From Brachynemurus nebulosus (lineage: Eukaryota; Arthropoda; Insecta; Neuroptera; Myrmeleontidae), in contig JAPWDM010000005.1 in NCBI GenBank assembly GCA_035578155.1, forward strand, positions 42,422,365 to 42,486,364: a DNA stretch of 64,000 nt, read 5' to 3'. The notes under the pieces were generated by a model. It made no database searches and was not told where the DNA came from. It saw only the letters and a list, made by a program, of their open reading frames with translations. How positions within the stretch are numbered: the stretch's first letter is position 1; the number at the start of each line of letters is the position of its first letter. Positions 47,640 to 60,525 of the stretch are shown here, piece by piece. A program made the translations under genes and the position numbers.

Positions 47640-48310
47640 GGGTATGGACACTCGATGCTTCCCTCCACTCCTCATTCAGACGGTGTGGACCAGAGCGATA
47701 CCACAAAAGTAAGACAAAAATTAACCCGTAAAAATTTATTTTAGTGGTACACAACTTTTCCTTTAAGCGGACATTCTTTAAGGGGACGATGTTTATGTGT
47801 TTATGTTCACATATACAGTCTTCGTGACAATATTTTTAAAATAAACAATATTTTTAAGTAAACAAATTTTCAATATTTAACATATACAGGCGATTATTTT
47901 GGAAGTTAACATAAGTATATGATAATAACAATAATAAAAATTATTAATACACATATAAATGTATAATTTCCAAGCTTACAATTAGATGTAAATATTACGT
48001 AGCTAGAAAATATTCTTTAGAAATTTATTTTAACAAAACTACTTTAACTTTTATATAAAAATAAATTGTGTAGAGAAACATCCTATATATGAATTGCTTA
48101 AGCGGACGACGTTTGTGTATTGTCGTCCGGTTAAAGAGAAGTCGGTGTATTACTGAATGAAAGTCCTACATTATTTTCAGTGAATATTATTATTGTGTTG
48201 GCTACTGTCTGGTCCACACCGACAAATAATTTGTCCGGAAGACTGTTGAGTGTCCCTCGCATGGAGTAAGTCCCTCGTGTCCATACTCTGATAATAATGT
48301 TGGTCAACAT
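47640..48310. repeat. degenerate foldback
   Basis: GTATGGACAC near 47642 and GGTGTGGACCAGAGC near 47680 are mirrored by GTCTGGTCCACACC near 48208 and GTGTCCATAC near 48278. TTAAGCGGAC-type blocks occur inside both arms (47764 and 48099). Arms are interrupted and diverged; the ends are not fixed. Confidence 0.55.
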
Positions 48311-48329
48311 ACACATATGTGCGTGCGCA

Positions 48330-49290
48330 TGTTCTACGTATCTGTTCTATGGTCAGCAATGTCTGTTATTATATTATCCATAATTACCGTGCCCGCTGTC
48401 GCCGGCAAATGACGTGGACACCGCTACCACTACCAAACATACAACAAAACATCATTTGTATCTACACAAACATGTGAATGTGTTTGTGCAATATGGTAAT
48501 GTATGACTACGCACCTTGCATATATATAGTATATACTGTTATGGCTGACCTATGTGACTAACAACCAACAATTAAAAATGTATTTATTTATTTTAAAAAA
48601 GATATCCCTTTATTTTGAGAATTTTTTTGTGGAATAGAATTTCTTTTTTACGCTTAAATACGACACATTTCATATTTTTTTTTTGTTTAAATTTCACGAG
48701 TTGATTAAAAAAATAATGAACAGTAACAGAGTAAATCAGAAGCGGTGTAAATTGCACCTCATTCAACCTTACGGATGACAGATTTTTATATGTACACTTA
48801 ATCTGGTTATTATTATTTACTTATATTAAAACAGCTTGCGGAATGTGCATTTTTGGTTTTATAAACAATGTACTTTTTTATAGTTGAAAAAATATTCCCA
48901 GACACTTTAGTAGGTTTCCTTCTTTCTTGTCCTTGTCGTACACTCTTTAATACTACACCAGTTTCCTTAATCAGTGGTTTTTATTTAGTTTTTTAAATAT
49001 TTGACATAATAATATTTCATCTTCACAAAGTTAAAAAAATGATGCAATACTGTAAAGAAAAGTGAAATATGTTATTTTCAATTCGAATAAACTATTTTCG
49101 TTTGATTTTAACTGATTTGAAAATTCTAAGCAGTACATATTGACATCCACTGATTTTTGTTTTTCAAACTTATATTTTTAATAATATTAAATATTTTTTA
49201 AAGAATCCACTCATTCAGTTATTTTATGTATATATTTACAGTTAAGTTATAATATATCATGAATGTCATTTGTTTTCGGTTGCTTTGAAG
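48330..49290. other. AT-rich DNA, no recognised feature
   Basis: Nothing supported. Confidence 0.45.
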
Positions 49291-49299
49291 CAGCATCCA

Positions 49300-49455
49300 C
49301 ATTCTCGCGAAGTTGACCGAAGTACGAGAGTGTAGACGGTCGCTTCGTTGTTCCTCGTTGTTGGTGTTATAATAGTATTCATATGCCTCCGCCAGCCTCA
49401 GCGAGGAACTTCGACGAGGAACCTCGTCTCACTTCGGCGAGAATGTGGAGACTCC
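49300..49455. repeat. GC-rich hairpin, ~155 bp
   Basis: CATCCACATTCTCGCGAAGT is mirrored by CTTCGGCGAGAATGTGGAG. Inner blocks GTTCCTCG and CGAGGAAC also pair. A small foldback element is likely. Confidence 0.7.
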
Positions 49456-49469
49456 TTAAGAAATATTCT

Positions 49470-50350
49470 TCTCCAATCAAATTATTATTATTTACATAAA
49501 AATATAAAATAGTGTTATTATTTACTATTATTTCGTAACCTAATGTTCAATTAGTACCCTATGCACTATTTATTTGTTTGACTGGAATTAGAAAAAGACA
49601 ATCATACGTTGACAAAGAAACTACCAAAAGTGTCTGGGAATATTTTTTCAACTATAGATTAAAATTTTTCGATATGATTTGCCGGCTCTAGTATTCAATT
49701 TTTTTTTTTTTTTTTTTAAATAAAAAGTGTTGATTAGTGAACGTCTATTTCCATTGCCTATCTATAATAGTTTTCGAAAAATCAACAATTTTACAAAAAG
49801 ACGCATTTATCCCTCTCTATTAAATAGAACCAAACCATTTCATATATAAATATACTCCATAATATAAAATTACAAATATTATTTGCTTTATAATCTGACG
49901 TTTGATATAGATTGTTAGTGAAAATTGAAAAACAAAATAAAAAAATAAATAAAAAAATATTTAAAAATAAACAAACAAAAATACATCCATCCCGGGCGCA
50001 GAGAAAAAAGTGGTATTTTCGTATTATATTTCAACATGTATTATCAGTGACATATTCCCAAATGTATTTTTGAATTACAAAAAAAAAACAACATTTTTTT
50101 CGTTTTTACAAGATATGAATTATCTATTAGTCTGAAAAAGAGAGAAGGGCTTTTATTTTAGTTAAAATAAAACAAAATATTTTTTTAATAATTACACTAG
50201 TGGGCAAAAAAATCCAGACGTTTACAGTAGAATCCCCAAGTTACTTGGTTAGCTTAAATTAAATCGTTTACTATCAAAAAAAATGCGTGAGCAAAAGTAT
50301 AATTTTTATCGTAATTAATGCTGCCTCTTATAAAATAATTTCCAATAAGT
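49470..50350. other. AT-rich DNA, no recognised feature
   Basis: Nothing supported except a poly-T run near 49700. Confidence 0.45.
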
Positions 50351-50356
50351 ATGTAT

Positions 50357-50508
50357 TAATTAAAATTCACATAGTGTTTGAAAAATTGTCAAACTGGATC
50401 GGTTGGGACTAGAACCCGGATCTCTTGGTTGATAGTCAAGAGATCCGGGTTCGAGTCCCAGACGATTCAGTTTGACAATTTTTTAAACACTATGTGAATT
50501 TTAATTAA
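50357..50508. repeat. inverted pair of tRNA-derived SINE 3' parts
   Basis: An almost perfect 152-bp palindrome. The right half reads AGAGATCCGGGTTCGAGTCC (with the pol III B-box consensus GGTTCGANNCC at 50449-50459), then CAGTTTGACAATTTTTT and ACACTATGTGAATTTTAATT. The left half is its reverse complement. The same tail follows the B-box at 53944, so each half is a SINE 3' segment, here head to head. Confidence 0.75.
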
Positions 50509-50990
50509 CATAATGAATTGGCCATACATGCCAAAGTAAATCGAGTGTTCAAGTATCAGCTAAAGCTGGACATTAAGTGAACATATGAATGTTGGTGTAT
50601 ATATAAATAGGTACGAACAAAAGTTCGCCATATTATACTCGTATTAATAATGTTTCACAGACATTCGATAACATTTGAGATTAAAAAAAGAAATCCAATA
50701 AGTATGTTAATGAAGTTTGCTCAGTAAATTTGTTCAATCGAAATGCAATGTACTACTGGACAGCAACTATACGAAAATTTTGTGCTACCGATTACTGTAG
50801 TAATTTATAATGTGGAAATTAAAATAGGTATTTAAAAATCTAATACGTATGTATGTAACAAATAATTTTTTCAAAATCGGATATATAATAATAATAGATT
50901 GCCTGTTGTAGAGACCAGTGTTTTGGTTCAGCCCTATTGTGAATGTTCGTTAATAATTAACTAAAGACGCAATTCCGTGTTGGCTATATT

Positions 50991-51148
50991 CAGGGCCGGA
51001 GAGAGAAAGGGTCAGGTGGGGCGGAGCCTCTGTTAGGGGCCCGGAGGAAGTAAAAAAAATTTTTTTGCCCACCAACTGTATTTTGAAAAAAGAATTCGAA
51101 AATATTTTTCCTGTGCCCGGAGGTCTGTCATTTCTATCCGCTACTCTA
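50991..51148. mobile_element. short hAT-type MITE
   Basis: The octamer GCTATATT is repeated exactly at 50983-50990 and 51149-51156. The left tip is CAGGGCCGGAGAG, as in other hAT MITEs here; the right tip is only weakly inverted (TAGAGTAGCGG when reversed). The inside holds GGGGCCCGG. 158 bp. Confidence 0.7.
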
Positions 51149-51159
51149 GCTATATTACT

Positions 51160-52240
51160 TCATTAAAAGTTTAAACACTATTATAAAATTGTTAACGGAA
51201 AATTTTATAATAAGCCATTATCATATCAAGTAATAGTATATTAGACACCAAGGAACCAAAGTGTAACTTACTCCCGAGTGTCGAAGCTTGTTGCCGGGCA
51301 ACAACTCACACGAAGAATTAAAAAAACATTTTAGTCCTTTGCGTATTTTTACAATTCCGCATAATTTAAAAATAAAAAAAATTATTTATGTACATGTCAT
51401 TTAATTTGTATGAAATTTGTTTCTTATTTTATATAAATAATTCATTACCTAGCAACGCTATTTAATTTAAATTTCGCTTGCTGATTGGTAACACTCTATA
51501 AATTCTGCTTGCTGATTGGCTTAAAATTGGAACCGAAAATATTTTTAGTCCCTTGGAACTAAAAGTAACAATCTATTCCTTATTATGAGGGACTAAAGTG
51601 TGTATTGCAAAAAAGAATTTATGTACCATAAAAATATTCGCGCTCAATTTTTTTTGTAACTACTGTCCCTATAAACAACATGTTCATAAGAGTAAAATTA
51701 AATCCAGGTAAATGGGTGTGCGGTATTTGAAAATTTGATTGTTCATCGAAAAATATTAAAAAAATACCATTCACCATACAAAAATACTCCAGCGAAAGCC
51801 CCAAAACAAATTACTAAATAATAAATGCTTGTGCACGCACCTATATGTCTATATGTACATATATATCGGTCACGCTCAGGTTCACGCTTACGTTCTTGAT
51901 ACGTTTGCACAAGCAATTCTATTGTGTATAATAAAAAATAAAATAAAATAGGCATTATACATCTGCAAAAAATGATCAGTTAAATATAAATCGACACTGT
52001 TAGTTCACGTGGGAGATATTAGATGTTTTACTTGACCAATAAAATAATAAAATATTATATACCGTTAAATAATTGTCATTTCGTGGAAATTATTAATGAA
52101 TGTAGTAATTGTGCTATGGAAAATTGATAATAATTGGATCTAATTAGCATTGGTAATGTAATTATGTAGGAGGCTTAATCGAATAGAAAAATATCATTTA
52201 TTTGTAGGTGGCTTTGATTAGGTGACTAGATAGGTACTTA
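51160..52240. other. AT-rich DNA, no recognised feature
   Basis: A short direct repeat GCTTGCTGATTGG (at about 51476 and 51507) and a loose inversion of TTGGAAC-type blocks are the only structure seen. Confidence 0.4.
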
Positions 52241-52243
52241 TAT

Positions 52244-52437
52244 GGTCCATTTCAGTTAAATTTAACCATGTTTCATCACTTACGAATTTAAATAATTTCC
52301 ATTTTCGTGGCTTTATCTCTTTCATTATTGCACTTACGTAAATTTTAAAATTGTAGTTTGTGTTTAGAAAAGAATAGAAGATTGATTTGTTTTGAATATA
52401 AGAATTATTTAATTTTTTAACTTTGACTCATGATCAA
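52244..52437 (+). repeat. dispersed repeat, copy 2 (partner at 22189)
   Basis: Same unit as 22189-22379, same orientation, with about 5 bp extra (TACGT) near 52337. Confidence 0.85.
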
Positions 52438-52444
52438 TTGTATT

Positions 52445-53925
52445 TGAAACAGGGTTATAAATAAATAATACTCCAAAAAAATATATATTTTTTTTTCACT
52501 GAAAAGCTCAAGTTTGTTCCATGATAATGATTTTATGAACAAACACAAATAAAAAAAAAATGATATAATTTTTAATTTGCTAGAAAAAATAAAAGTTTCG
52601 GATTTATGGCCACTTTAAGCAACATTTTGGAAAAGTATATTTTTTGGGACGTAGTTTTGCAAATTATGGTATTCGATAATTAAAATCTTAACGGACCTAA
52701 TTTTGATATAGCGTCAAAATTTCATGAACAAACAGTCGATAATTTTGACAGTGCCAAATAGCAAACGGAAAGTAGAATGTGCTTAGCTAATTTTTCATTT
52801 CAACCAATTGAGCTCATTAAACTCTTTTCCAAAATATCAATAGAAAAAATTTTCCCCGTTTGAAACAAAGTTTATGAAACACACTGTGTATGAAAGACAC
52901 GGATTTATTCTGCAATTGAAAGCAAATGATTTGTACAATGGGTTGTCATCGCTTAATTAAAGCAAAGATAATTAGCATTGTCGGTATGTGCACTATTCGT
53001 ACTGTATGTTGTTGGCGTAGCTGTAAATAGATAGAATGTATGTAATATTTTTGCAATATTATTATAATTGAAAATTATTAAATACTTGATACTTCAATTT
53101 TAGAATAATTAAATTACATAATAATGTGTAATATAAAACGTATCATATCTACAGAAATATACATAGGAGTATATTTGATTCTGATTATTAAATATTATGT
53201 TTTATGTAAAAATATGTAGCAATATTAATTTTTAAAAACGAAATATGTATTCAAAATATATACGGAAAAATTTTATTAATGTTGATTTTTGTTATTTGAA
53301 AAATTATTTGGAAATATTTTATTAAAAATATATATAAATTTATTTAAAATTTCTTCTTTATGTCAAGTGTGGATTCAAGAGTGTACACTGAAAAGATTTT
53401 TAGTTACTACCACCGAAAAAGTGCTAGATTTTTTTGTGAACTACGTTATTAAGGTAGTTGGTCCGAAAAATGATTTTTCAAAGGATTTTACGAAACTTCT
53501 CTAGACATTTATTTAACTCAATACCAATAATACGAACCTATACCGAAAAAAAGATCGATCGCCCCAATTTTGAGAAAAACGGTTTCAAAGTTTTGTAATT
53601 TTAACACGTGCTCTTATGGGAAGTTAACATATTCACAGGTTTTTTTGAATAAAATGAAAACGTGTCAAAGGAATTTGATAAAAATTTAATATGTTATAAA
53701 ATACAAAGTTACAAACCATATTTAATAAGAAATAAAAATTATTGACTGCGCCGTTTTTTAAATATAATTCTATAACATCATTCTACAACGTTTTTGCGAC
53801 GGTTTTTCAACAATGCTTTAATATTGCTACAACATAAATGCGCGGAAATTTAAAAAAGAAACAAGTGGTATACAAATATAATAATTCAATTTCAAATATT
53901 ATCGTGTGCTTGTGAACACCTGGCT
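52445..53925. other. AT-rich DNA, no recognised feature
   Basis: Nothing supported. The 71-codon frame at 53289 has no motif. Confidence 0.45.
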
Positions 53926-53929
53926 AGTT

Positions 53930-54005
53930 ACCGGGAGATCCTGGGTTCGATTCCCAGCCGATCCAGTTTGATTATTTTTCCAATCATTTTGTGATTTTTA
54001 ATTTA
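53930..54005 (+). repeat. tRNA-derived SINE fragment
   Basis: GATCCTGGGTTCGATTCCCA carries a perfect B-box and a T-arm that can pair (CTGGG with CCCAG). It is followed by CAGTTTGATTATTTTT and a TTTTGTGATTTTTAATTT tail shared with 50357-50508. No A-box or 5' acceptor arm lies at tRNA distance upstream, so it is not a tRNA gene. Confidence 0.7.
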
Positions 54006-54244
54006 CTAAAATGTTTACGACTACTAAAATCTAGCTCTCCTACCTGGAGCGCCATAACGTCTATTATTAAATATAATAAATAATACTATATATAATTACT
54101 TTTTGTATTATAAAGATTAAGCTTTTTGTTTCTATTTTCTTCAATACAGAATAATTTTTGTAGGTTTTATTAAATAATAAAATTAAAATAGATAAGTTGA
54201 AAAATTACTAAAATTATCAATTTGGTGAATAGATACAAATTAAA

Positions 54245-54560
54245 TATTTTAAAAATACTCCTGTCGTAGAAATCTGCATAGCATAGTGAATTTCCAAAAA
54301 TTTACAAGCAATTAATATTCAAAATCGGTTGAGTAGTTAATCTTTGGCGCATTTGTGTTACTAGGACACCATCGGATTTCACATAACATGGCTTGTATTT
54401 ATAAAAAAATATTATAACTCTCTAACAGTAAAAAAATTTTCAAAATCGGTTGGGTAGTTAATTTTGGAGCTTTTGGATCACCAAAACCTTGTCGGAGTTC
54501 AACCTACATAAAATATAATTGGTAAAGATAAAATAGGTATGAAAAACTTTAGAAAGAGTT
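54245..54560 (+). mobile_element. Helentron-like family-1 element with two 120-bp-type units
   Basis: The 5' tip (ACTCCTGTCGTAGAAATC, then CATAGTGAATTTCC) matches that at 977. Behind it come two units with TTCAAAATCGGTTG...TAGTTAAT and CTAACAGTAAAAAAATTTTC, the same unit as the 120-bp satellite. The end is unclear; near 54570 TAGCGAATTTTCGAATAGG looks like half of a family-1 3' hairpin in the opposite orientation. Confidence 0.6.
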
Positions 54561-54569
54561 TAATTTTAG

Positions 54570-55490
54570 CGAATTTTCGAATAGGAAGTGCCGATAGGAA
54601 AAATCTGATTTTTTTTATAATGCAAAAATAAGAGCCAAACTGGACTAGAGTAGTGTAGTTTACTCGATGTATCGAAATTGGTTAGTTTCGACTGGTTTTC
54701 ATCATTTTTTCCTAGGGATTCAACGTTCTTAATATTGTACATCATTACAAAATACATTCTTTTCCGAAACTGAAACTGATAAATGGTCTGTATGACTATA
54801 TATTATTATATCAGTAATTTATTTGCTAGTTTTGAAATATAAGATAATAATCTGATCAAAAAAGATGAAAGATAATGTGTAAACAACGCAAACAGAATTA
54901 AAGTTTAAATTATTTGTATTGGGAAAATAGTTATAAGCTCGGGAAATCGTCTAGTCAGTAATTATTATTATAAATTACAACACGTGAGATGTGGATTTGA
55001 ATCTCATTAAAGTTTTAGTTATTACATAAATAATTGCTTTGTCTTGAATGCTTTACGAATCGCAATTATTTTGTTAACTATGTACTAGTAAAATCTACAA
55101 AATCTATTGTCAAGGAGTATTGTGCATAGCTTCCTCGTACTATAATTCATCTACAAATCATGTAACATGTTTATATAAATAAGTAAATTACTCTCAGTAA
55201 CTTCATCTAAGTATATACTCTTAAAATTTACAGTACAAACAAAACTGGATTTGTACTGAATCAGATATCGAGGTTGAATATAATATAAGTATACTTCACA
55301 TTTTTAGTACATTAACTGCGATGACCATCTAGGCTTTGACTCGAAATTGGTCAAAAATTAGTGAGATACAAACACAAAACTAAAAATAAATTATCCAGAA
55401 AACTTTAAAAGGTAAACGCAAATGGAAATTTTGATTTTATAGAAAAATAATTTTTAACTTCGGAAAAGTGATTAATGATTATAGTATGTC
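54570..55490. other. AT-rich DNA with a possible SINE trace
   Basis: At about 54990-55025 GTGAGATGTGGATTTGAATC resembles a decayed B-box region of the SINE at 53930. Otherwise nothing is supported. Confidence 0.35.
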
Positions 55491-55497
55491 CGCTATA

Positions 55498-55702
55498 GTC
55501 GTCACTCGACTTACTGACGTTTTAACTTATTCACACTTCTCGCAGTTTGACTCGACGTATGGACAACCCATACGTATGTACCCAAGATCATACGTGCTTT
55601 ATGATATTATTGAAATGCGTACATAGGTATGTATGCTTTGTCTGTCTATAAGTCGAGTCAGTGTTAATAAGTTAAAACGTCAATAAGTTGAGTGATGGGA
55701 GT
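55498..55702. repeat. foldback hairpin, ~205 bp
   Basis: TCACTCGACTTACTGACGTT and TTAACTTATTCACAC are mirrored by GTGTTAATAAGTTAAAACGT and CAATAAGTTGAGTGATGG, with a TA-rich loop of about 80 bp. Confidence 0.8.
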
Positions 55703-55929
55703 ACTTTGCAAGATTCAGAAACAAAATTATTTTGGGTATTCTTGCAAATGAATTATTACCGAATGTTTCAAAGAAGTATCTAGCTTTAAATCTAGGAAAA
55801 CAAACTGTAAATTAATAAAAATGTTAGCGGCCTTTCTAGCAATTAGGCAGAGGTTTCTTGTTATTAAAATGAAAAGAAATTATAACATCCATTTCAGATT
55901 ATTTATTGTATTGTATAGCTTTTTAGCCA

Positions 55930-56470
55930 AATTGTGTTACTCTATCAATTCTGGTAGAGTAGCTGTCCACACAGAAATTTAAAACATTACAGTAGAGTAG
56001 TCAGATTGTATACAATTGAACTGACAACAATGAACCGTCATTGGCTCTGAGGAGGTGTTTGAAAAATATTGCTGGTATTTCGCTGCACAAGTGACTAGCT
56101 ATTGAAGAAGGAAATAAAATAATGAAAGTATGGATTAGAGATTTGCTCAAGAGAAGGCATAGCCATGGAGAAGTGGTGTTTTTTTGAAGGAAGGGGCCGG
56201 CAAAAGAAATAACGAACACCCGAGCACAGCAAAAAATTTTCAAAATTTTTCCTACAAAAATTCGGTTGAAGAGCAAAAAAATGTTTTTTCATTTCGTCAG
56301 GGTCCCTAACAGAGTAATCGAGACCCCTTTTTTGACCCGGGCCCCCGTACAGCTGCCCCATCTGACCTCACTCACGCTCGGAGGCTATACAAGAGTATAA
56401 ATTGTGTTCATTCATTTTTGTCACAACAAAACAAAATAGCTGAATTTCCAATCTGGAAATTGGCTAAAAA
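55930..56470. other. stray MULE-type end motif, GC-rich hAT-like fragment and a Helentron-type hairpin
   Basis: TGGTAGAGTAGCTGTCCACA near 55952 resembles the terminal repeats of the Mutator-like element that follows. At 56160-56380 there are GGGGCCGGC and CCCGGGCCCCC blocks as in hAT MITEs, without defined tips. At 56438-56465 AGCTGAATTTCC pairs with GGAAATTGGCT, the family-1 3' hairpin without a body. Confidence 0.4.
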
Positions 56471-57078
56471 CAAGACAAACATGTGGAGTATCCTCATACA
56501 CAGTGTACTTGACTATACCCATCCTGTTTTCATTAGAATAGAGATGGTAGAGTAGAGTAGAAATCAGTGGTGGGGGAATGCAAGTGGTAGAGTTACGGGC
56601 GCAGGACAACAGCACTCGGCCAGGTAAAATAATGTTAATTACGTAAAATAATGTTAATTACTGTGGACAACTGCACTCGCCTTCAGAACATACCCCCTGG
56701 TGAGAATGGACAACTGCACTCGATTTACATTAGTAAAAAGAGGGTGAAATTACTCCCACTTTGTTTCTCTTGTTATGATATAATTATTATGAGTAATATA
56801 ATCATCACTGCTATCACTCTAAATCCTGGATATTATCATAAGTTTTTTTTTTTAAATTTACCACAAATATTTCAAACTTTTATCTAAAATGTCCTAGACT
56901 TTGCCGTTGAAATTATTATTACGTATTAATCTTAATTTTTTATTCGTTTTGATCCACATTCAAGAGAAATGCGCGCCAACTTCAATAATTTTAAATTAAT
57001 AAATATTTTAATATCATTTTTCGGCAAAATAGTTGCTTTCAGTCCATTTAATTTAATCGGTTTAGATAATGATACAAA

Positions 57079-57696
57079 TTGACTGTTTCATTTGCAACAT
57101 CTGCATTGAAGTTTAAATTCATAGGTATATTTTTCGGCTACTTTAAAGGTTGTCACAAAAAGTTACTGCGGAATAAAGCAGCGGAAATTTACAGAAACTG
57201 TTTGATATTAATTAAAAATATATGTGCTGAAAATAATTTAGTTTGGAATCCTCAAAATGTAGTGTTTCCTGAATCGAATATAATTGGTTGTCCCTTTTAC
57301 CTTAGCCAATCTTGGTGGCGAAAAATAACTAGACTAAACACTAGACTACTTTCGGAATATCGAGACTGTGATTCAGACATTGGAAAATGGCTACGATTAC
57401 CTTTTGGAGTTAACGTTTTTAAATCCAGAAGAAGTTGGAAGTTTTTTAACTATGGAATTGATGGAAATAAAACCGGATGATGAGAGGATTGATTCTTAGA
57501 CTACTTAGTAGAAACATATGGAGATGAAGAAGCAGATTTTCCACCACATATTTGGGCTTCTATGACTACAGATGGTCAGAGATCTAAAAATGCGTATGAA
57601 TCGTTCCACAATCATTTTAACCAAAAATTCTACAATAGCCATTCGTCCTTATATGTATTTATAGACGCTTTAAAAAGCATCCGAACAGAAACATAA
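57079..57696 (+). pseudogene. MULE transposase, broken
   Basis: Once part of the DDE-type nuclease that moves Mutator-like elements. In order: KNICAENNLVWNPQNVV, then IIGCPFYLSQSWWRKI, EIGKWLR-like DIGKWLRLPFG, a block read in a second frame (LNPEEVGSF... KPDDERIDS), and back in the first frame LDYLVETYG, ADFPPHIWA, NAYESFHNHFN and FIDALKSI. These match the conserved core and C-terminal half of MULE transposases. Breaks: between NPQNVV and PESNIIGC about 15 residues that normally include the DFE motif with a catalytic Asp are missing. The usual Cys-x2-His is C-x2-Y (CPFYL). Two compensating frameshifts lie near 57415 and 57495, with in-frame stops at 57478, 57481 and 57490. The N-terminus is absent or unrecognisable. 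Confidence 0.8.
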
Positions 57697-57845
57697 TATA
57701 TTAAAATTGAAAGTTCGAAAAAAGAAAAAAAAGTAGAAAAAATTCATTTTCGACAAAAAACAATAGATAGGTAACTTATTATTCATGAAAATAGTATTAC
57801 GAATTTCACATACATACTTTTTTATTACGAATTTCACATACTTTT

Positions 57846-58280
57846 AGCGAATTTTCATTCTGAAAATTCAGCTATTACAGCAGCTCTTATGGTAAGACCT
57901 AAGCCCGGGACTATGGCAGAAATTTGTTTTGGAGCCTCTAGAACCCGAAAATCTACTTCACTAAAATTTATATATATATAAATATATATATATGTATTTA
58001 TGTGTGTACACGATAACTCTCGAACAAAACGTTTAATGCTTATGAAATTTGGTGTGTAGGTTTGAATTCGATTTCGCTCGCCTAAGTTCGTTAGCCAGAC
58101 ACATCCGATGCCACAGACCGGATATTTTGGGCTTTAAAGTCTTTTTTTGTGTTTTTTGATCAGAATTTATAACTTTTTCAAAAATTTTGTTATACTATCG
58201 AAAAAATTGTAAGAAGTTATATTAGCGAGCTTTTTAAACTTTTCCTCTGTATAAACTGGTTTTCAAGAAAAATCAAAAAT
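57846..58280 (-). mobile_element. Helentron-like element, family 1, inside the MULE
   Basis: The 3' hairpin is at the left (AGCGAATTTTC with GAAAATTCAGCT, 57846-57873). Then come GGCAGAAATTTGTTTTGGAG, a short TA-rich core (57968-57994), CGATAACTCTCGAAC and GCCAGACACATCCGATGCC. The body fades near 58280 without the conserved 5' tip. Confidence 0.7.
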
Positions 58281-58299
58281 AATTTTTATATAGAGTCTC

Positions 58300-59560
58300 T
58301 TTTTATCGTATCATCTCCTTCTGTTGTATTGGAAAAATCCTATTTTTATTTATTTTGATTATACACGTATTTTAAGGGTATTACTACACTTAGTACTTCT
58401 ACTACCTATCATATTTCAAATTTCTTTGGATAAATATTCAGAATAATGCCTTAATAAATTTCTACGGTTATATAAATGTAATATTATTAAATTTAATTAA
58501 TTAAACTATAATATTTCTTTGATTAAATAAAATTTTAAAATTATATTTTTGGTAGTGCACAAACAGCCTTATGCATTTGTAAACATAATAATATCTCTAG
58601 TATAAGTAGATTAGATTTGTTATTTTGTTTTCGAAAATTTATTTTTGCTTTCAAATTCAAATTGTAGTAGAATTGATTTTTTTTTTCTAGATACTGCACA
58701 TTATTTTAATCTCTTTAACACATTACGTTAAAAAATTATAATAATATTTTTAAAATTATTAATATTTTTAATAATTTAATTATTTAAAAAAATTCTTTAA
58801 ATATATTTACCTAATAATTTTTTATTTTAAAAATTCTATTGTGTCAGAGTTTTTAACCAGATAGCACCACAGGTATGTACAATACTGCCAAATTAGCTTG
58901 AATTTAAACTAATATTTCAACAATCAGAATTTCAAATCAACTCCTCTTTGTGTTGAAATGTTGACATATAGATTCGGTGCTGATATTTGACTGATATTTG
59001 AGAAAAATAGGTAATAATTCATGTTAATTTATATATTACATTTTTAAAATCAAATAGTAATTAATATTTGTCCTATTATTTGTTTTTTGTTTTGTTTTAT
59101 ATAGGTAAAAAATTTAAAACCACATTAAAAATTACATGAAACCGTGAAGCAAATGTTATTTATATACGAGAAGAATATAGCTAAAATAAAAAAGAAAATA
59201 TAAATTCTAAACAGGCAATTATTAATAGAATTTGTCAACATAATAAGGTAAATACATATCTATTAAAAACTGTGGATTTTGTGATTGAATTTTTTCTAAT
59301 AATTTGAATGTACATGTTAAAAGGTTAATACCAACAGCAATACTTTTATGTATTATAAATTCCTATTTAAAACATGGATGGTGAATTTAAACATATAATA
59401 AGAAGAAAAAGAGAACACACAGTAAACTAAAAACTTGGATTAAGAAGGAAAACATCAACTAAGTACATGCCGGATAAGCCCTTGAATAAAGGTCCAACTT
59501 TAGTTTTGTTTCCGTGTCGAATGGTTATTTTCTTCAGCAAGAGAATTTAAAAAGGTAAAA
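58300..59560. other. AT-rich MULE interior, no recognised feature
   Basis: No further transposase signal or other feature is visible. Confidence 0.4.
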
Positions 59561-59562
59561 TC

Positions 59563-59590
59563 GTCGGTACACAGAAAGAGTGACACAGTT

Positions 59591-59622
<32 letters not shown>

Positions 59623-59971
59623 AGCTACTTCAATATCTCTATTCAAAAGTTTTATTATTTACTTCAAAAGTTATCATAGTTTCGGATTTCTAAAATTTTC
59701 AAAATTTTTTTGGAGATAACCCGTTGGTACTCACCTTGTATTCCAACAATAAAAATAACAAGTTAATTTTGATAACATTAAAGATTTTGATAAAAAAAAT
59801 TCGCTACTTTGAAGTAAGGAAAAAACGACAAAATCGCCTTCTAGCGGTTAATTTTGGAAGTAGCAATATATCGTTCTGGGACATAAAAATATGCAAATTT
59901 TGCTATACATTTACACAATAAACTCGACAATGTAAATTTCTGAGTTGTGTCACTCTTTCGGTGTACCGTCG
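59563..59971. mobile_element. MITE inside the MULE
   Basis: GTCGGTACACAGAAAGAGTG and ACACAG at the left mirror CACTCTTTCGGTGTACCGTC at the right. The interior includes a ~29-bp poly-A (59594-59622). Target duplication not determined. Confidence 0.65.
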
Positions 59972-60230
59972 AAATGTTTTGTTACGTTTGGAAAATAAAT
60001 TCCGTTCTAAATTTTTTTTCGTAACCGTTAAAAAATTTAGCTCAAAATATTAAATTCAGTATTGGTAAGGCAAAGATTCTCAGTTGCGCCTCTGGTGGTA
60101 AAATTAGAACTAGTGTCAAATAAAAATACGTATATGTTTAATTGGAGATGAAAATACACATAATTTTGTATAATAGATATTTCACTGGTCATTTCTCTCA
60201 CCGGCCCTGTACATAAACGCATCTGTTATT

Positions 60231-60448
60231 AAAATACCCCTATCGCAGCATCCTGCATAACATAGCGAATTTCCATTTACAAAAGTACGTTTTTCTTGGA
60301 AACTAGTTGATATAGAGTAATTGTAAATAAAAAAAACTTTATGTGATTTTTCCGCCTCATTCCGCCAAATTTTTTTCACGAAACGTTTTCACGATATTTT
60401 TTAAAAATAAGATGTTTCGTTTTTGAGTTATCGTGCGGACACACACAC

Positions 60449-60525
<77 letters not shown>

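Noticed and set aside
53930..54005. tRNA gene
   Set aside because: The B-box and T-arm are good but there is no A-box, anticodon arm or matching 5' acceptor at the proper distance; the tail is shared with another SINE-like copy.
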